Program-made: the position numbers and the translations under genes | Shown here: positions 49,274 to 61,264 of the stretch, in pieces | Numbering within the stretch: the stretch's first letter is position 1 | How the letters are laid out: every line of letters begins with the position of its first letter | The notes under the pieces: generated by a model | Told to the model about the DNA's origin: nothing | Database searches by the model: none | What the model saw: the letters and a program-made list of their open reading frames with translations, nothing else | Assembly: GCA_025201345.1 (NCBI GenBank) | Contig: JAIXMG010000018.1 | Coordinates: forward strand, 434,001-498,000 | DNA length: 64,000 nucleotides | Origin: Thamnidium elegans | Lineage: Eukaryota > Mucoromycota > Mucoromycetes > Mucorales > Mucoraceae | Reading direction: 5' to 3'

Positions 49274-49275
49274 CC
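49246..49275. repeat. TC dinucleotide microsatellite
   Basis: About 14 copies of TC at 49246-49273, followed by CCCC. It separates the foldback element region from the LINE fragment. Confidence 0.9.
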
Positions 49276-49397
49276 CTATTCATGTATACTTACAATTGTA
49301 TTGAACCCCAAGGATATATGAGCAGTATAGCTATTACCGTATGCTTGCAAAACCCTCGTCCATTGACAGTTTCAGTACAAACCATTCAACAATGTAC

Positions 49398-49940
49398 TTT
49401 TTTTTTTTTTTTGTAAATCAATTTTATTTTATTAAAATTTGAAGCCACACATCGCGGAGAGGGGTGACTGAAAAGGAAAATTGTAAGCTTTGGAGGATGA
49501 GAAAAGTGAAGTTGTTAATCTATGAGATCATGTGCGGTGAGTATTGAGATTTGTGCGATAATAATTTTGGAAATTGTTGTAGGTATAAAAGGTAACTTAT
49601 CAATAATTGAGTTCCAGTAATATATCCAAATATACCATACTGTGGTGGAGATGGTAATGGCAAATGGTTCGGCTAGTCCGGTGTTCGCAGAGAAAGGTAG
49701 TTTTAGCTTGAGCAACATCTGAAGAATTTCTTCATTTGTAAAGGACCAAGTCGGAAACTGGCAGGATAAAACTTGAGACCAGATATCATTCTTTTTGGGA
49801 CACCTTACTAAGAAATGATCTATTGTATCAATTTCCGTTGGACACCATATACAAGTTGGTGAGTCAACCGTACCAATTTGACTCAAATATTGTGTAGTTG
49901 AAATTTTTTGACAGATTATTCGGTACCATAGGGATCGGGC
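49398..49940 (-). mobile_element. 5'-truncated LINE (non-LTR retrotransposon) fragment
   Basis: On the minus strand the end of a LINE polyprotein is readable down to the stop at 49515: ARSLWYRIICQKISTTQYLS, then the zinc-binding pattern CIWC-x9-HFLVRC (zf-RVT type C-x2-C-x9-H-x4-C). A poly-T run on the + strand (49398-49412) is the 3' poly-A tail, about 100 bases after the stop. The same 13 bases, TTCAACAATGTAC, flank it at 49385-49397 and 49941-49953. The element therefore spans 49398-49940, and its ATG (49955) belongs to the flank, not to the LINE. The reverse transcriptase and endonuclease domains are missing, so it is dead on arrival. Confidence 0.9.
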
Positions 49941-50152
49941 TTCAACAATGTACATGTTTTTTCCTCTTAAAAAGTATAGTGACTTGTCTCTTTTTTTAAC
50001 TCAGTTTATTCGAAGACGAAATAAGTAAATCGGTCACAAAGTCGCCATTTGATGACGTAGAAAGGCTCATTTTTGATACCCCACAATCGTAGGGGATTGT
50101 GATATTTTTTTTTTTTTTCTCTTTTGTTATATTTCTTCTATATTTTACTGTA

Positions 50153-50877
50153 ATGACCTCCCCACTCGTCGCTAGAACAGCCATGCTTAGCCGTTCAGTA
50201 TTCGCTAAGCCTGCTTTATTAAATTCTGTCCGTTTTTCTTCTTCTCAAAATAAAGATGTTATTCATCTCGAAAACGAACCTGTCCTCAGTGTAGAAAACC
50301 TCTCTGGTGCACCAGGTATAAAGAAACAACTATTTTAAAGAAAGAGAAGAGAATCATGGAGAGAATTTTTTTTTGTAATGTATATATATGTTATATTTTT
50401 AGAGTCTTTATTAGAACGTAATGTTCGTATTTTCAAGCCTACCCGTACTCCCGTTCAACAAGGTAAGAACGGTACTAGACTCTGGCGTATTGATTTCGAT
50501 ATTTTGGAAGACGGCAACCGTTGGGAAAATCCTCTTATGGGTTGGGCTTCCAGGTAAAAAAAAAAGAGAGAATTGCATAAAATTAGGGTTTTTTTTTGAC
50601 ATGTATACATTTTTTTAGTTCCGATTATCAACAACCTTTGAGTATGAAGTTCCTTTCAAAGGAGGATGCTATCAGATTTGCTGAAAAGCAAGGTAAACGA
50701 AAAAAAAAAAGAATAAAATATCCTGTCGAAATATGTGTGCTAAATGGTTTTTTTTCTATATTGATAGGTTGGAACTATTATGTTCAAGAACCTAAGGTTG
50801 CTAAGATTGTTAAGAAGGTTTATGCTGATAACTTCACCTATTCTCCTACCAAGTTAAGAACCATCATGACCAAATAG
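50153..50877 (+). CDS. NDUFS4: NADH dehydrogenase (complex I) subunit NDUFS4 / 21-kDa subunit
   Basis: NDUFS4 helps assemble and stabilise the NADH-binding module of mitochondrial complex I. Four exons (50153-50315, 50403-50553, 50619-50692, 50768-50877) total 166 codons, 165 residues. The N-terminus MTSPLVARTAMLSRSVFAKP is a mitochondrial presequence (Arg- and Ser-rich, no acidic residues). The ETC_C1_NDUFS4 domain follows: RNVRIFKPTRTPVQQGKNGT, WRIDFDILEDGNRWENPLMG, WASSSDYQ, LSKEDAIRFAEKQGWNYYVQ and the terminal DNFTYSPTKLRTI. I use ATG 50153 because an upstream frame from 50099 is only a run of Phe. It converges on the peroxisomal Lon gene with 297 bases between. Confidence 0.96.
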
Positions 50878-51174
50878 ATTATGTGTAAACGCAACCAATT
50901 CCAAAAAAAACACAATCCAACTCGATTTTTCTTATTCCAAGCTGCTCTTTCAAAAAAAATAAAAAAAGATAATTCATATTTGAAAAGGGGGAAGATTTAT
51001 GGACTTTATATATATCTGCAACAATAACAGGATTCTTTTGTTTAGTATATTTAAAAAGTCGATATGATTTAGGAACATATAATCAATAGTTTGTTTGAAG
51101 GGAGGGAAGGGGTTTAGTGGGATATTTTTTTTTACTGCAATTTATTGTAGAAATATACTTAAAAAGAAAAGAAA

Positions 51175-54129
51175 CTACAAGTTACTCTCGTATACACGAG
51201 TGTTCCATTCTTCGGAACCTTTTATGACTAATGCAGATACCAATACATCCCAAATATGCTTTGCAAATACAAAATGAATATCGCTCTTGATTTTTTCAGG
51301 CACATCTTGTTCTACATCCACTTGATTACGGAAAGGCAAGATAATTTTACGAATACCAGCCCGATGAGCAGACACAACTTTTTCTTTAATTCCTCCTACT
51401 GGTAACACTTGGCCGCGTAACGAAATTTCACCTGTCATAGCTGTTGTAGTAGGAACATAGTACCCAGAATAAAGCGAGACAATTGCACAAACCAATGTAA
51501 CACCTACCATTTTTTTTTTTTTTTTTTTTTTTTTTTGGTTATTCATTATATTAAGAAACAAATATATATAACAAACCTGCTGAAGGACCATCTTTGCTAA
51601 TTGATCCAGCTGGAAAATGAATATGAATATCATCTTGTTCGACCAACTTTTCTTTTGCAAATGTAGTTAATTTAAGTTCAAATGCATGAGTCTTGACCCA
51701 AGACAAGGCTAATTGCGCTGACTCTTGAATGACCTTTCCTAGTGATCCGGTTAAATGAAGTTTACCTTCACCTGGCATTTTAGAAGCCTCAACAAACAAG
51801 ATACCTCCATTTCCAGAACCTGAATAAGCTAATCCAGTCACTACACCTGGATAAGGCTCCCTTTCTGATATTTCTTTTTGATATTTGACTCTCTTAGGTA
51901 AAAAAAAAATATTAGTATTTTTATAATTAAAAATAATAAAAAAAAAACTTACACCTAATATACTTATAATGTCATTCACATATATAAACGGATTATACGA
52001 ATATTGTTGATCTTTTTCTCTTAACTCAGCGAACTCTACGCATTTGGCACGAATAACTGAAGCTAAAGCACGCTCCAGCGTACGCACTCCACTCTCTCTG
52101 GTATAATTCTCTGCAACATATAAAATAGCTTCATCAGCAAACCTGATTTGTTCCAATTGCAATCCATGAGCCAATATTTGCTTAGGTACCAAATGAGTTT
52201 TCGAAATATGCAATTTTTCTTCGAACGTGTAACCATGGAGTTCAATTACCTCCATACGATCCAACAAAGCTTCTGGAATTGTGTCCAATGAATTAGCCGT
52301 AGCAATAAATAAAATACCGGACAAGTCAACAGGTACATTTAAATAATGATCGCTGAAACTATTATTTTGTTCTGGGTCAAGTACTTCTAAAAGTGCTGCT
52401 GCTGGGTCACCATTTCGAGAGGATTGTGATAGTTTATCAATTTCATCTAAAAGGAATAATGGGTTATTGACTTTACATTTTCGAAGTCCTTGCACGATTA
52501 AACCTGGCATAGAGCCAACGTATGTACGTCGATGACCTCTATTTTGTATATAAATTAGTAGTTGTTATACAACATACATGTTTTTATATATGTGTACCTT
52601 ATTTCTGCTTCATCTCTAACACCACCCAATGAAATACGATGGAAACTTCGGGACATGGCTTGTGCAATAGATTTTCCAAGTGAGGTTTTACCTACTCCAG
52701 GCTTCATGTACAACAATAATAAAGTTAGTCATATTGCTATTCCCCCTTTTTTTTCCCATCGCTAAAAAAAAAACTAACCGGACCGACAAAACACAAAATA
52801 GGTGCTTTTAAATCCCCTTTAATCTTAATCACAGATAAATACTCAATAATTCTCTTTTTAACATGTTGCAATCCAAAATGATCTTGATCCAATTGTATCT
52901 TCGATTTTAAAATATCTATTGATTGCTCAGACTTTTTATCCCAAGGCATTGATGCTAACCACTCTAGATAGTTTTGTGAAACTGAATATTCTGCCGATGA
53001 AGGTGGCAATTTTTTTACTTTCTTTAATTCTCGTTGTGCAATGACAAGAACATTGTTTGGCAAGTTGAGTCCAACTAGTACACGATGAAGCTCAGCAAAT
53101 TCATCTTCTTCAGGTACAGAAGATACACCACCTGATGATACACCTTTAATTTCTCCTTTTTCATTTAATTCATTTTGAATAGCTTCCAACTACAAATATA
53201 TAAAAATTAAAAATCATTGTATGACAAAGAATCCTATATGTTACCTGTTGACGTAAATAAAATTCCCTTTGTCTTTTACCTAACGCCCCATCAATACCCG
53301 TTCCCAACTTATCCGAGATTTGAAGTACATGTAGTTGTCTTGTCAACCACTCCGAAGCCATCTTCAACCTATCCTTTAATAAAGGTGCAGCCAACATCTG
53401 TAACCTTTCCTCAAACGTAGTTTCGATCAATGAAACCAATAAATCAGCAAGTGAAGATATTGGTTTTGTATTAACAACTTTCGATAATTGTTGAATTAAA
53501 GAATCTGGTAACTGTAATTCCTTCATCTTGACCACAAATATTTGTGATAATTCTTTAAAGACGACTACCAAATGATTTTCTTCGAGACTTAACTCTCTCA
53601 AGATACGGCTATCATCGTTATAATACGTAACATTGGACATCCAGCTACCTGGGTATGGTGTCATTGAAGTCGCGTTTTGATAAATAGAATTTACTTCAAA
53701 TCGTATCAACCCTTCAACGAAGATACCGAATAAATTTGTACCGGACCTTTGAACACGAACAATTCGCGCCAAACAACCGTACTTTAAAAGTCTATTGCGA
53801 TGATCGTCAGATAATAATATACTATCATCAGATTTAGTTTTATTATCTTGATGAGAAGGTAAAGGGAGTTGAGGTGCTTGAGATACAACCTGATCACCAT
53901 CTGTATTGTTGGCGATAGTCTTGGTAAACATAGGGGTCACTGGAATACACGCAACATAAATATCTGGCATAGGTTTATTGGTGCTGGTCGTTTTGGAAGC
54001 TTGACGAAAATAAACTTTGGTAAGATCTTTTGCTTGGTTTCCACGGATCATAAGTCGCAGTAACACGGATGGTAAAAGAACCTTACTATCAAGAGGTAGG
54101 ATAATAACATTTTCCGGATATTGATTCAT
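51175..54129 (-). CDS. LONP2: Peroxisomal Lon protease (LONP2 type)
   Basis: Lon proteases unfold and degrade damaged proteins with ATP. This one starts [20 protein letters not shown] (LON substrate-binding domain), with no mitochondrial presequence. Walker A is split by an intron and reads [18 protein letters not shown], Walker B is [12 protein letters not shown], and sensor and arginine-finger text is [17 protein letters not shown]. The protease domain has DGPSAG with the catalytic serine and GGIKEK with the lysine. The protein ends [14 protein letters not shown]: the last three residues SNL are a plausible PTS1 variant, consistent with a peroxisomal member rather than mitochondrial PIM1. 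At least five exons; long T runs lie in the introns near 51511-51535. The start is preceded 50 bases upstream by a 48-base A run on the + strand. Confidence 0.93.
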
Positions 54130-54172
54130 AATGTAAGATTGTATATTTATAAAAAAAAAAAAGAAAAAGAAA

Positions 54173-54227
<55 letters not shown>

Positions 54228-55706
54228 GAAAGGTAATTATACTGTTTGTACAACATGTGAAAGAACCACACTTTTACTCACATATTTTCGTGTCACGAGT
54301 AAATGCATAAATACATACAAAGAAAAGTTATACTTTTAAAAAAGAGCTAGTTTTATGTAAATACGTCTTTATTATGGTGGCTACTTATACTTATTTACAC
54401 ATGTATAAAAGAGGCAAATATCGCGAAATATAAAACTTGTTTAGTTTTTATTTATTTTTTGTTTGGGTGGGAAAGTCGCACACCAACACCTTAATCCAGG
54501 GATACTGAAATGCTTCCTATAAAAGTAATACACCATTTTTCATTTCTCTCAAGTACAGATAGAATAAAACTTGATTAAATCGCATTTATAAAACCCATTT
54601 TATTCTTGCTCTCTACTGTTTTATATTTGTCTTCTTAAATCTAACTAATACAACTACGAAATATTTTACTTTCGCGTCTGTACAAACTGTTCTGTCACAC
54701 ACCATGTATATTGGCGGAGACAAGAGAAAAAAATTATGTCGAAAATGACAGAAAGTGAAACTTAAAAGACGTTGACGAGTTTTTAGTACCTGTGTCCGGG
54801 ACTAAGAATTCATCCTGAGCTAAAGTAGTAACACTGAGAATACTCAAATAACTTTTTAATGTATATAATGAATTGATAACAAAAATCATAGTTGGAAGCC
54901 GATATACGATATTCGAGTTTCATTAAAGCGAGTATAGGATTAAGACCTACAAGTAAAGTATATAAAGAGCTCCAGAAATGTTACACGTGAAGCATCAAAT
55001 GTAACTGGTATTAAAATTAACATTACGTTTAATTAACATACTTTCTTTAACAGAAACAATAAGCGTTTCTTCTGGCTTATTAGTCTTTTTTTCTTTATAC
55101 TTTCCTGCCGATTTTGCTAATGCTATTGTCGAAAGAGAAATGCATAAACTGAATGGAAAAGATATACCCTTTTCCTATTTATAACAATCTATCGCGATCG
55201 CTTAACAAGGCAGAAGAAGCTGTGCAGTTAAACCAAGTTGATTTTAACAAACGACCGCACTTTTCTGGTAACTATTTTTTCGGTCATTGAAGGCTCGAGC
55301 CTTACCGAAGTATATGTGCTCTTTCAAGAGCAATTCAAATTTATTTACCGCCCCACCATATCCAACAATTGAGCAAATACAGTTGATTCTGTGCGAGTTT
55401 ACCTGTCATGTTAGGCCATTAATAAAGTAGGGAAATGATTATACTCGTTATTATTAGATTAGTACATGTATCTTGCTGATGATCATACATTTTGCACCTT
55501 TTGTACGCTTTCTTTGTCTACGGACTGCTAAACATAAATATCCAGTCACCTTTATAAAATGTCAATCAAATTCAAGCCCAAACAAGGGGGGTAGGGGGGA
55601 CGAATGTCATGTAAAGAAAAAAAAACGGATAAGGGAAAAGGTCAAGTCAAGTTTTTTTTTCTCTCTTCTGTATATTTTTTCTAAGCGAAAGTAATCAACA
55701 TATAAA
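54130..55706. other. Intergenic region with a 48-base homopolymer
   Basis: A run of about 48 A residues lies at 54179-54226, poly-T when read toward the Lon gene, 50 bases from its start. The remainder (1.4 kb) separates divergent Lon and the prenyl synthase homologue. I see no gene. Confidence 0.6.
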
Positions 55707-57187
55707 ATGTTGTCACGCAGTATAAAAAAAGTTTTGAAAATTAACCCAGTCTTGATAAGAACAAATTCAGTTCGTTCCTTTCACCATTCAGCTAGGTTAC
55801 TTGATAAGAATGCAACTCAATTGAAGCAAAACGTTGGACCGTTTGACAAATTAGCACAAGGGTTTAACGCTATAAAGACAACTATTTTAAACGCACCTCC
55901 ACTTCAAAATTTAACTAGTCCTGCGATCGAGACCATTCCTTTTACTGGTAAAGCAGAAAGCTGGGACGAAGCAGTTAAAGAAGCACAAAGTTTAGTAAGT
56001 TCGGCTGACCAAGAAAGAATCTTTGACCCAGTCAAGTTGATTGGTAAAGATTTATGGGAGTTGAAAGGAAATATCACTAGTTTATTAGGGTCAGGTCATC
56101 CTTTTGTCAATACGATTGGAAAGCATTATTTGCAAGGCGATACTAACCGTATTCGACCTTTATTGGTACTTTTAATCGCTAAAGCAACTTGTGTTGCTGA
56201 AAAGAAGACTACTAACCAACTTTTGTTGGATAATGGAAATGACGGAGACGTGACAGAGATTACAACTGTGGATAACCCCATCTTACCTACTCAAAGAAGA
56301 TTAGCAGAGATTAGTGAGATGATTTATACTTCGACTTTACTTCATTACGATATTATCGATAATAATACAGAGGTGGTTAATCCCGGGTTTGGTAATAAAT
56401 TAGCTGTGTTGGCAGGCGATTTCTTGTTGGCGCGTGCTTCGTTAGCTTTGGCTCAGTTAAGAAAGGCTGAATGTATTGAGTTAATTGCAACTTGTATTGC
56501 CGATATTGTTGAAGGTGAATTCATGCAACTTCAAAATCCCAGAGAAAAAAACCCAGATAAAAAGAAGGCGTTCGATTATTATATGGAAAAGGCTTATATG
56601 AAGTCTGGTAGTTTAATCGCTCAAAGTTGTAAAGCTTCTGCTGTGTTAGGTGGCTGTTCAAGAGATGTTATTCAATTTACTTACGAATACGGTAAACATT
56701 TGGGCATTGCATTTCAGGTAAAAAAAAAAGAAGAAGAAAAAAATGACTTTTTTTATGTATGTATGTGCTGATGTGGGTTTTAATTGATTAGTTATTTGAT
56801 GATATTCGTGCATTCTCAGCTAGTGCTGCTGATATTAATAAGAAGACAGCTTCAACTTGGATTAATGCACCAGTATTATTAGCCTGGGAGGAGTTCCCAG
56901 AATTAGGTCCTTTGGTTGAACGTGGATTTGCGGAAGAAGGAGATATTGAAAAGGTATGCGAGTTTTTTTTTTTTTTTTTTTTATGCGTATGTGTAGGTTG
57001 ACTTATATTTTTATTTTATGTGTAGGCTCGAGTATTAGTTTACAAGAGTAGCGGATTAAAAAAGACACTTGATTTAGCAAATCAACATGTGGAATTAGCG
57101 GTTGAATCCATAGATAAACTTCCTTCTTCGGAAGCAAAGTCAGCATTAATTCAGCTGGCTAAAAACTTACCAACGAGAAAGGATTAG
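55707..57187 (+). CDS. Trans-prenyl diphosphate synthase homologue, PDSS2/Dlp1-like
   Basis: Three exons (55707-56717, 56792-56953, 57026-57187) give 445 codons, 444 residues, with a mitochondrial presequence-like N-terminus (MLSRSIKKVLKINPVLIRTN). The fold family is clear: SLLGSGHPFVNTIGKHYLQG, RIRPLLVLLIAKAT, RRLAEISEMIYTSTLLH, NKLAVLAGDFLLARASLALA and EYGKHLGIAFQ. The two Asp-rich catalytic motifs are altered. The first, normally DDxxD, reads YDIID after LLH and lacks the following RRG; the second reads FDDIRAF where DDxLD is usual. Such loss is typical of the non-catalytic subunit of the heterodimeric ubiquinone side-chain synthase (human PDSS2, S. pombe Dlp1), which pairs with PDSS1/Dps1. 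A diverged COQ1 is the alternative. The region was not found to be frameshifted. Confidence 0.82.
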
Positions 57188-57217
57188 ATTTTTCTTTTTT
57201 TGTGTGTAAATAGAATT

Positions 57218-57487
57218 CATATACACCCAGAGAGAACCTTCCAAAAGAAGAAACAATCTGGGCCTGAATGAGAAAATTGAAAATAAGTGTTGGTTAATTT
57301 TTTTTCTAATAAATGACAATACTGATGTACTAAAAAACCAAAGCGATAACTTTGGCGGATTGTTTACTTTCGAGAAAAGAGTTGGGGACGTTTTCCTACC
57401 TCCCTTAAATTTAGTAATATTTTTTTTTTAAAGTTTAAGGTGGAGGACTGGTCTCGGTTGCATAGCTTTATTTTGCCTTCGTCAGTG
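57218..57487 (+). repeat. Dispersed repeat, copy 2
   Basis: Same order of words as copy 1 (39594-39890): ACACCCAGAGA, CCTGAATGAGAAAATTGAAA, GTTGGTTA, AATGACAATAC, GATAACTT, GGATTGTTT. It begins about 30 bases after the stop codon of the prenyl synthase homologue, so it probably forms part of that gene's 3' region. Ends are not sharp and no duplication of target was seen. Confidence 0.65.
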
Positions 57488-57561
57488 CATACAGTATTCT
57501 TGCATCTAATAATTTGTAAATATTATTACTATAAGTTTTAATTATCACCACTATTATTATT

Positions 57562-58056
57562 TTACCTAAGCAACCCATGACAGGTAACTGTTGGTATCTT
57601 CGCTCGTTTAAAAGGTCGAGGATTAGGAACTCTTAAACTATCGACCAACTTATTATCATTCTGATCGTAAAAAAGCTTACTGGAAAACTTCAATTTTCGA
57701 AAAGGCAAAGTTGCAAGTTCTCTAAGACCGCACTTATCTTCCACACATAGTTGTCTTGTTGTGCCAGCTCGAAAACCTTACTTTCCTGTTGGTCTTCCAA
57801 TCTTTTGGTAATATGTGGTTGTCGAAGCATTATTTGTAGGTAATTGTAGTAAACTTCGCATTTAAAAGAAAGATCGTCTGATTCACGCTCCTGTTGTGGA
57901 AAAAAACCATGAACTTTAATTATCAAAAGTCTTCCATAATAAAGATTACATTTTTCGTCGACACGAAACTCAAAAGAGGAGCCAGGGAAATATACTTCTG
58001 TAGGATTTTGGGATTCATTCCCGTAATAACCGTACAAATTCCTGCTTACTGTTCTC
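57562..58056 (-). pseudogene. Broken gene fragment, unassigned
   Basis: Two overlapping minus-strand frames. The upstream one (58037-57690) runs NPTEVYFPGSSFEFRVDEKC then KVHGFFPQQERESDDLSFKC and YVWKIS; the downstream one (57744-57562) has LATLPFRKLKFSSKLFYDQN and PNPRPFKRAKIPT. They overlap at the point where one would need a frameshift to continue into the other, so I read a single decayed gene. From memory the first part resembles repeated hypothetical proteins of Mucorales genomes. No conserved domain is recognised. Confidence 0.45.
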
Positions 58057-59571
58057 TTGTTTTGACATAACGCGTGAACTTTTCCAAGTTTACTGACTTT
58101 GAGGAGTCAAATATTTCGGAAAGAAAAACCTTTTTTTTAAAAATGGTGTTAGATTACTTAGCTTGTATAATTATTTATGCATGATGTCTAAACTAAAAGA
58201 ATATATTTATGAGTATTTTACTTTAACGTTATTTCAGTTACAAATAAAACTTACCGAGACGTAACTGCCAAATTTATACATTCTACTGAACAATAAATAA
58301 ATTAGTAAATAAACATTATTCTCAAAATGAAATAAAGAAAAGTAAATTGTAATATAACTTTCCTTAACAGACGAGACATAACCAAGATTAGATCAAGAAA
58401 GAGCTTTTATATATATATATATATTTTCTTATATAAATGCAGATATATTTTCTGTTGTAATTAGATCCCGAAATCATTCACGCTCCTTTCTATATTACTG
58501 GTCCCTTTCCTCTTTCTTCGCTCAGTCATCCGCAAGACCTTCAAGGATTACAAAAATTTAGGCTCCGGGTGGCCAAATTAAAAGTATACATGTACATATG
58601 GTCTGCAACGGTGCATAGTAACAATTCGTGTAAATTAAAATATTTTATTAATTTTTTAATATTTCGTTACACAAATCAAACTTCAAGGCAGACCATTGAA
58701 GTATTGCTGGCTGTTCCAGTTGACATATTTCTACGCATGTATACTTTCACCGCTTACACCGGCTACACCCCTTATGCCACTAACATCACCTACTATTCCG
58801 ACCTGGTTACCGCCTGTTGTCTACCCGAAATGCATCTTCTCCTATCATGGACCGCGGGTAAGATCAAATTATTTGTTTCATACACTTACCTTTTTATTTC
58901 TTTATTTCTTTATTTCCTTCATTCTGTCTCTTCCTTCTGGCTCTTCCTTCTGACGCTTTATTTTGTCTCTTCATTCTGTCCGCCTCTTTGTTCCGTCTGT
59001 CCCTTTTGCTATTTTTTATAATAAGTTGTAAGCTTTCATACTTATTTTCCAAGTAACTTTTTACTAATTTTTCCAAAAGTGATGAATAATTTATAAATAA
59101 AAATGTACTTACTATCTCTCTATTCACCTTTTTTTAAAAAAAATATGTCTTAGACTGCAAACTATGCGTATTTTATTTCTGAAGGCGAAATTTTAAAAAG
59201 GTGCGTAACAGTGTACAACAACAGAAAAAAAAAAGTAGACAACAAAGAAAGTATATTACATAAACTTAAATCAAAACAAGCTTATAAAAACCGATTTGTT
59301 AACAATACCTTTAATAGAAAAGTCTTGTGCTATAAAAAGAAGGAAAGAGAGAGAAACCCAAACAAAACAAAAAGTTATATAAGTGGGATGTGTGACAAAA
59401 AACGGAGTGAAGGATCTTTTTTTCTTTCTTTTTTTACATCCCCCTTTTTTTTCTTCTTCTTTTTGTTTATTATTTATAATTATTTATTTTTTTACTTTGT
59501 ATATATTTTAGAAAAAAATATACTCTTTTTTTTTTAGATAGTAAGGGAAAAGAAACTCTTTTTTTTTTGTA
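58057..59571. other. Interval upstream of LIS1
   Basis: Mostly AT-rich. At 58740-58860 a plus-strand segment with a higher C content is open in two frames (for example TPATPLMPLTSPTIPTWLPP); it matches nothing I know. At 58890-58920 TTTATTTC is repeated, and at 58920-59020 TTCCTTCTGGC-like units recur. No supported gene. Confidence 0.4.
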
Positions 59572-61175
59572 ATGACAACGACATCTATACTTTCTGAACG
59601 CCAAAAAGACGAGCTGTAAGTGAATAATATAAAAAAAGGGGGGAGGGGGATTTTTGTGTGAAAATTTTGTTTCAAAAAAAATTAATAAAAAAAAAAAAAT
59701 AGCCATAAAGCCATTTTAGATTATTTAAGCGCAAGTGGTTTTAATCAAGCCTTTTCTGCTTTAAAAAACGAATCTGAAAATGATGATTTTTTACCAGATC
59801 CCAAGCAAAAGTATTCGGGTCTATTAGAAAAAAAGTGGACTTCGGTGATTCGATTACAAAAGAAGGTAATTTTTATATTATTATAATTATTATTACTGGT
59901 AATAATTCATAAAAAAAAAAAGATTATGGAGTTGGAAACAAAAACAACACAAATGCAGGAGGAGTTAAATAATGCTCCAACTCGTAAACCAACGAGTTCT
60001 GTTGACTGGATCCCTAGAGCGCCTGAAAGGTATTCACTGATGGGTCATCGTAACCCCATTACACGCGTAGCCTTTCATCCATTGTATCAAATCTTGGCTT
60101 CTGCTTCCGAAGATACTACCATTAAAATTTGGGATTATGAGTCTGGTGAGTACGAGAGAACTTTAAAGGGACATACCAAAGCTGTGCAAGATATCACATT
60201 TGATACCAAAGGAAATCATTTAAGTAAGACTTAAAAATATTTTTAATAATACACAAACTAATGTTTTTTTTTTCTTTTTTTTTTGTACCAGTTTCTTGTT
60301 CCGCCGATTTAACTATTAAAGTATGGGATACAAACAACGACTACAAATGTATTAGAACATTATATGGTCACGATCATAGTGTCTCCTCTGTTGCAGTTAT
60401 ACCTACTACAGACATTATTGTATCCGCATCGCGTGACAAGACAATTAAATTATGGGAAATGGCATCTGGGTACTGTGTCAAGACTTTGGTAGGTCATCTT
60501 GAATGGGTTAGAAACGTTTCTCCTAGTGAAGACGGTAGACTACTAGTCAGTTGTTCAAACGATCAAACCGCTCGTCTTTGGGATGTCCAAAAGGGTGAGA
60601 CCAAAATGGACTTTAGAGGTCATGATCATGTTGTTGAATGTGTCATCTTTTTACCCGTTGTATCTTATCCTTTTGTCTTGGAGTGGTTGGAGGCAAACGT
60701 AGGCAGTTTATTATTATTTATTATTGTTAGTTGTCTAAACTCACCACTCCTTTTTCTGCTTACAAATAGGTTAAGTCAAGCAAAGATCAACCTATACCAG
60801 GTCAATACATTTTCACAGGTTCTAGAGATAAAACCATAAAGTTATGGGATGCTGGTACAGGCCAACTTTTAAGTACATTGGTAAAGTATCTTTTTTAAAA
60901 AAGTACACGTGATCATTATATTTAAAAAAAAAACTCTCCATTAGGTGGGTCATGATAATTGGGTTAGAGGACTTGTAGTTCATCCAAGTGGTAAATATCT
61001 CGTCAGTGCATCCGATGATAAAACAATGAAAATATGGGATTTACGAAGCGGAAGATGTGTAAAGACAATTGAAGCACATTCACATTTTGTGACATGTTTA
61101 GCTTACTGTAACACTACACCACTTGTAGCCACTGGTAGTGTTGACCAATCATTAAAGATATGGCAATGTCGATAA
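59572..61175 (+). CDS. PAC1: LIS1/NudF/PAC1, dynein regulator
   Basis: LIS1 binds the dynein motor domain and is needed for nuclear migration in hyphae. Six exons (59572-59615, 59703-59865, 59923-60223, 60292-60698, 60770-60880, 60945-61175) sum to 419 codons, 418 residues, the usual length. The N-terminal LisH dimerisation motif covers [18 protein letters not shown], followed by a short coiled coil ([15 protein letters not shown]) and seven WD40 repeats, for example [49 protein letters not shown] and [20 protein letters not shown]. The C-terminus is [16 protein letters not shown]. All splice phases agree. The stop lies 89 bases from the end of the convergent methyltransferase gene. Confidence 0.97.
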
Positions 61176-61264
61176 ATACCCCCATCTACTTATATTTCTT
61201 TTATATATATATATACATATCATTAAACAATAACAGAAAAAAAAAAACTAATTTTTTATTATTA

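Noticed and set aside
54179..54226. 48-base A run as an assembly error
   Set aside because: Long homopolymers are common through this window and the flanks are consistent, so there is no reason to prefer an error, although its exact length is unreliable.
58569..59021. Plus-strand frames before LIS1
   Set aside because: Composed of low-complexity Phe/Ser/Pro stretches and short tandem repeats; no domain.
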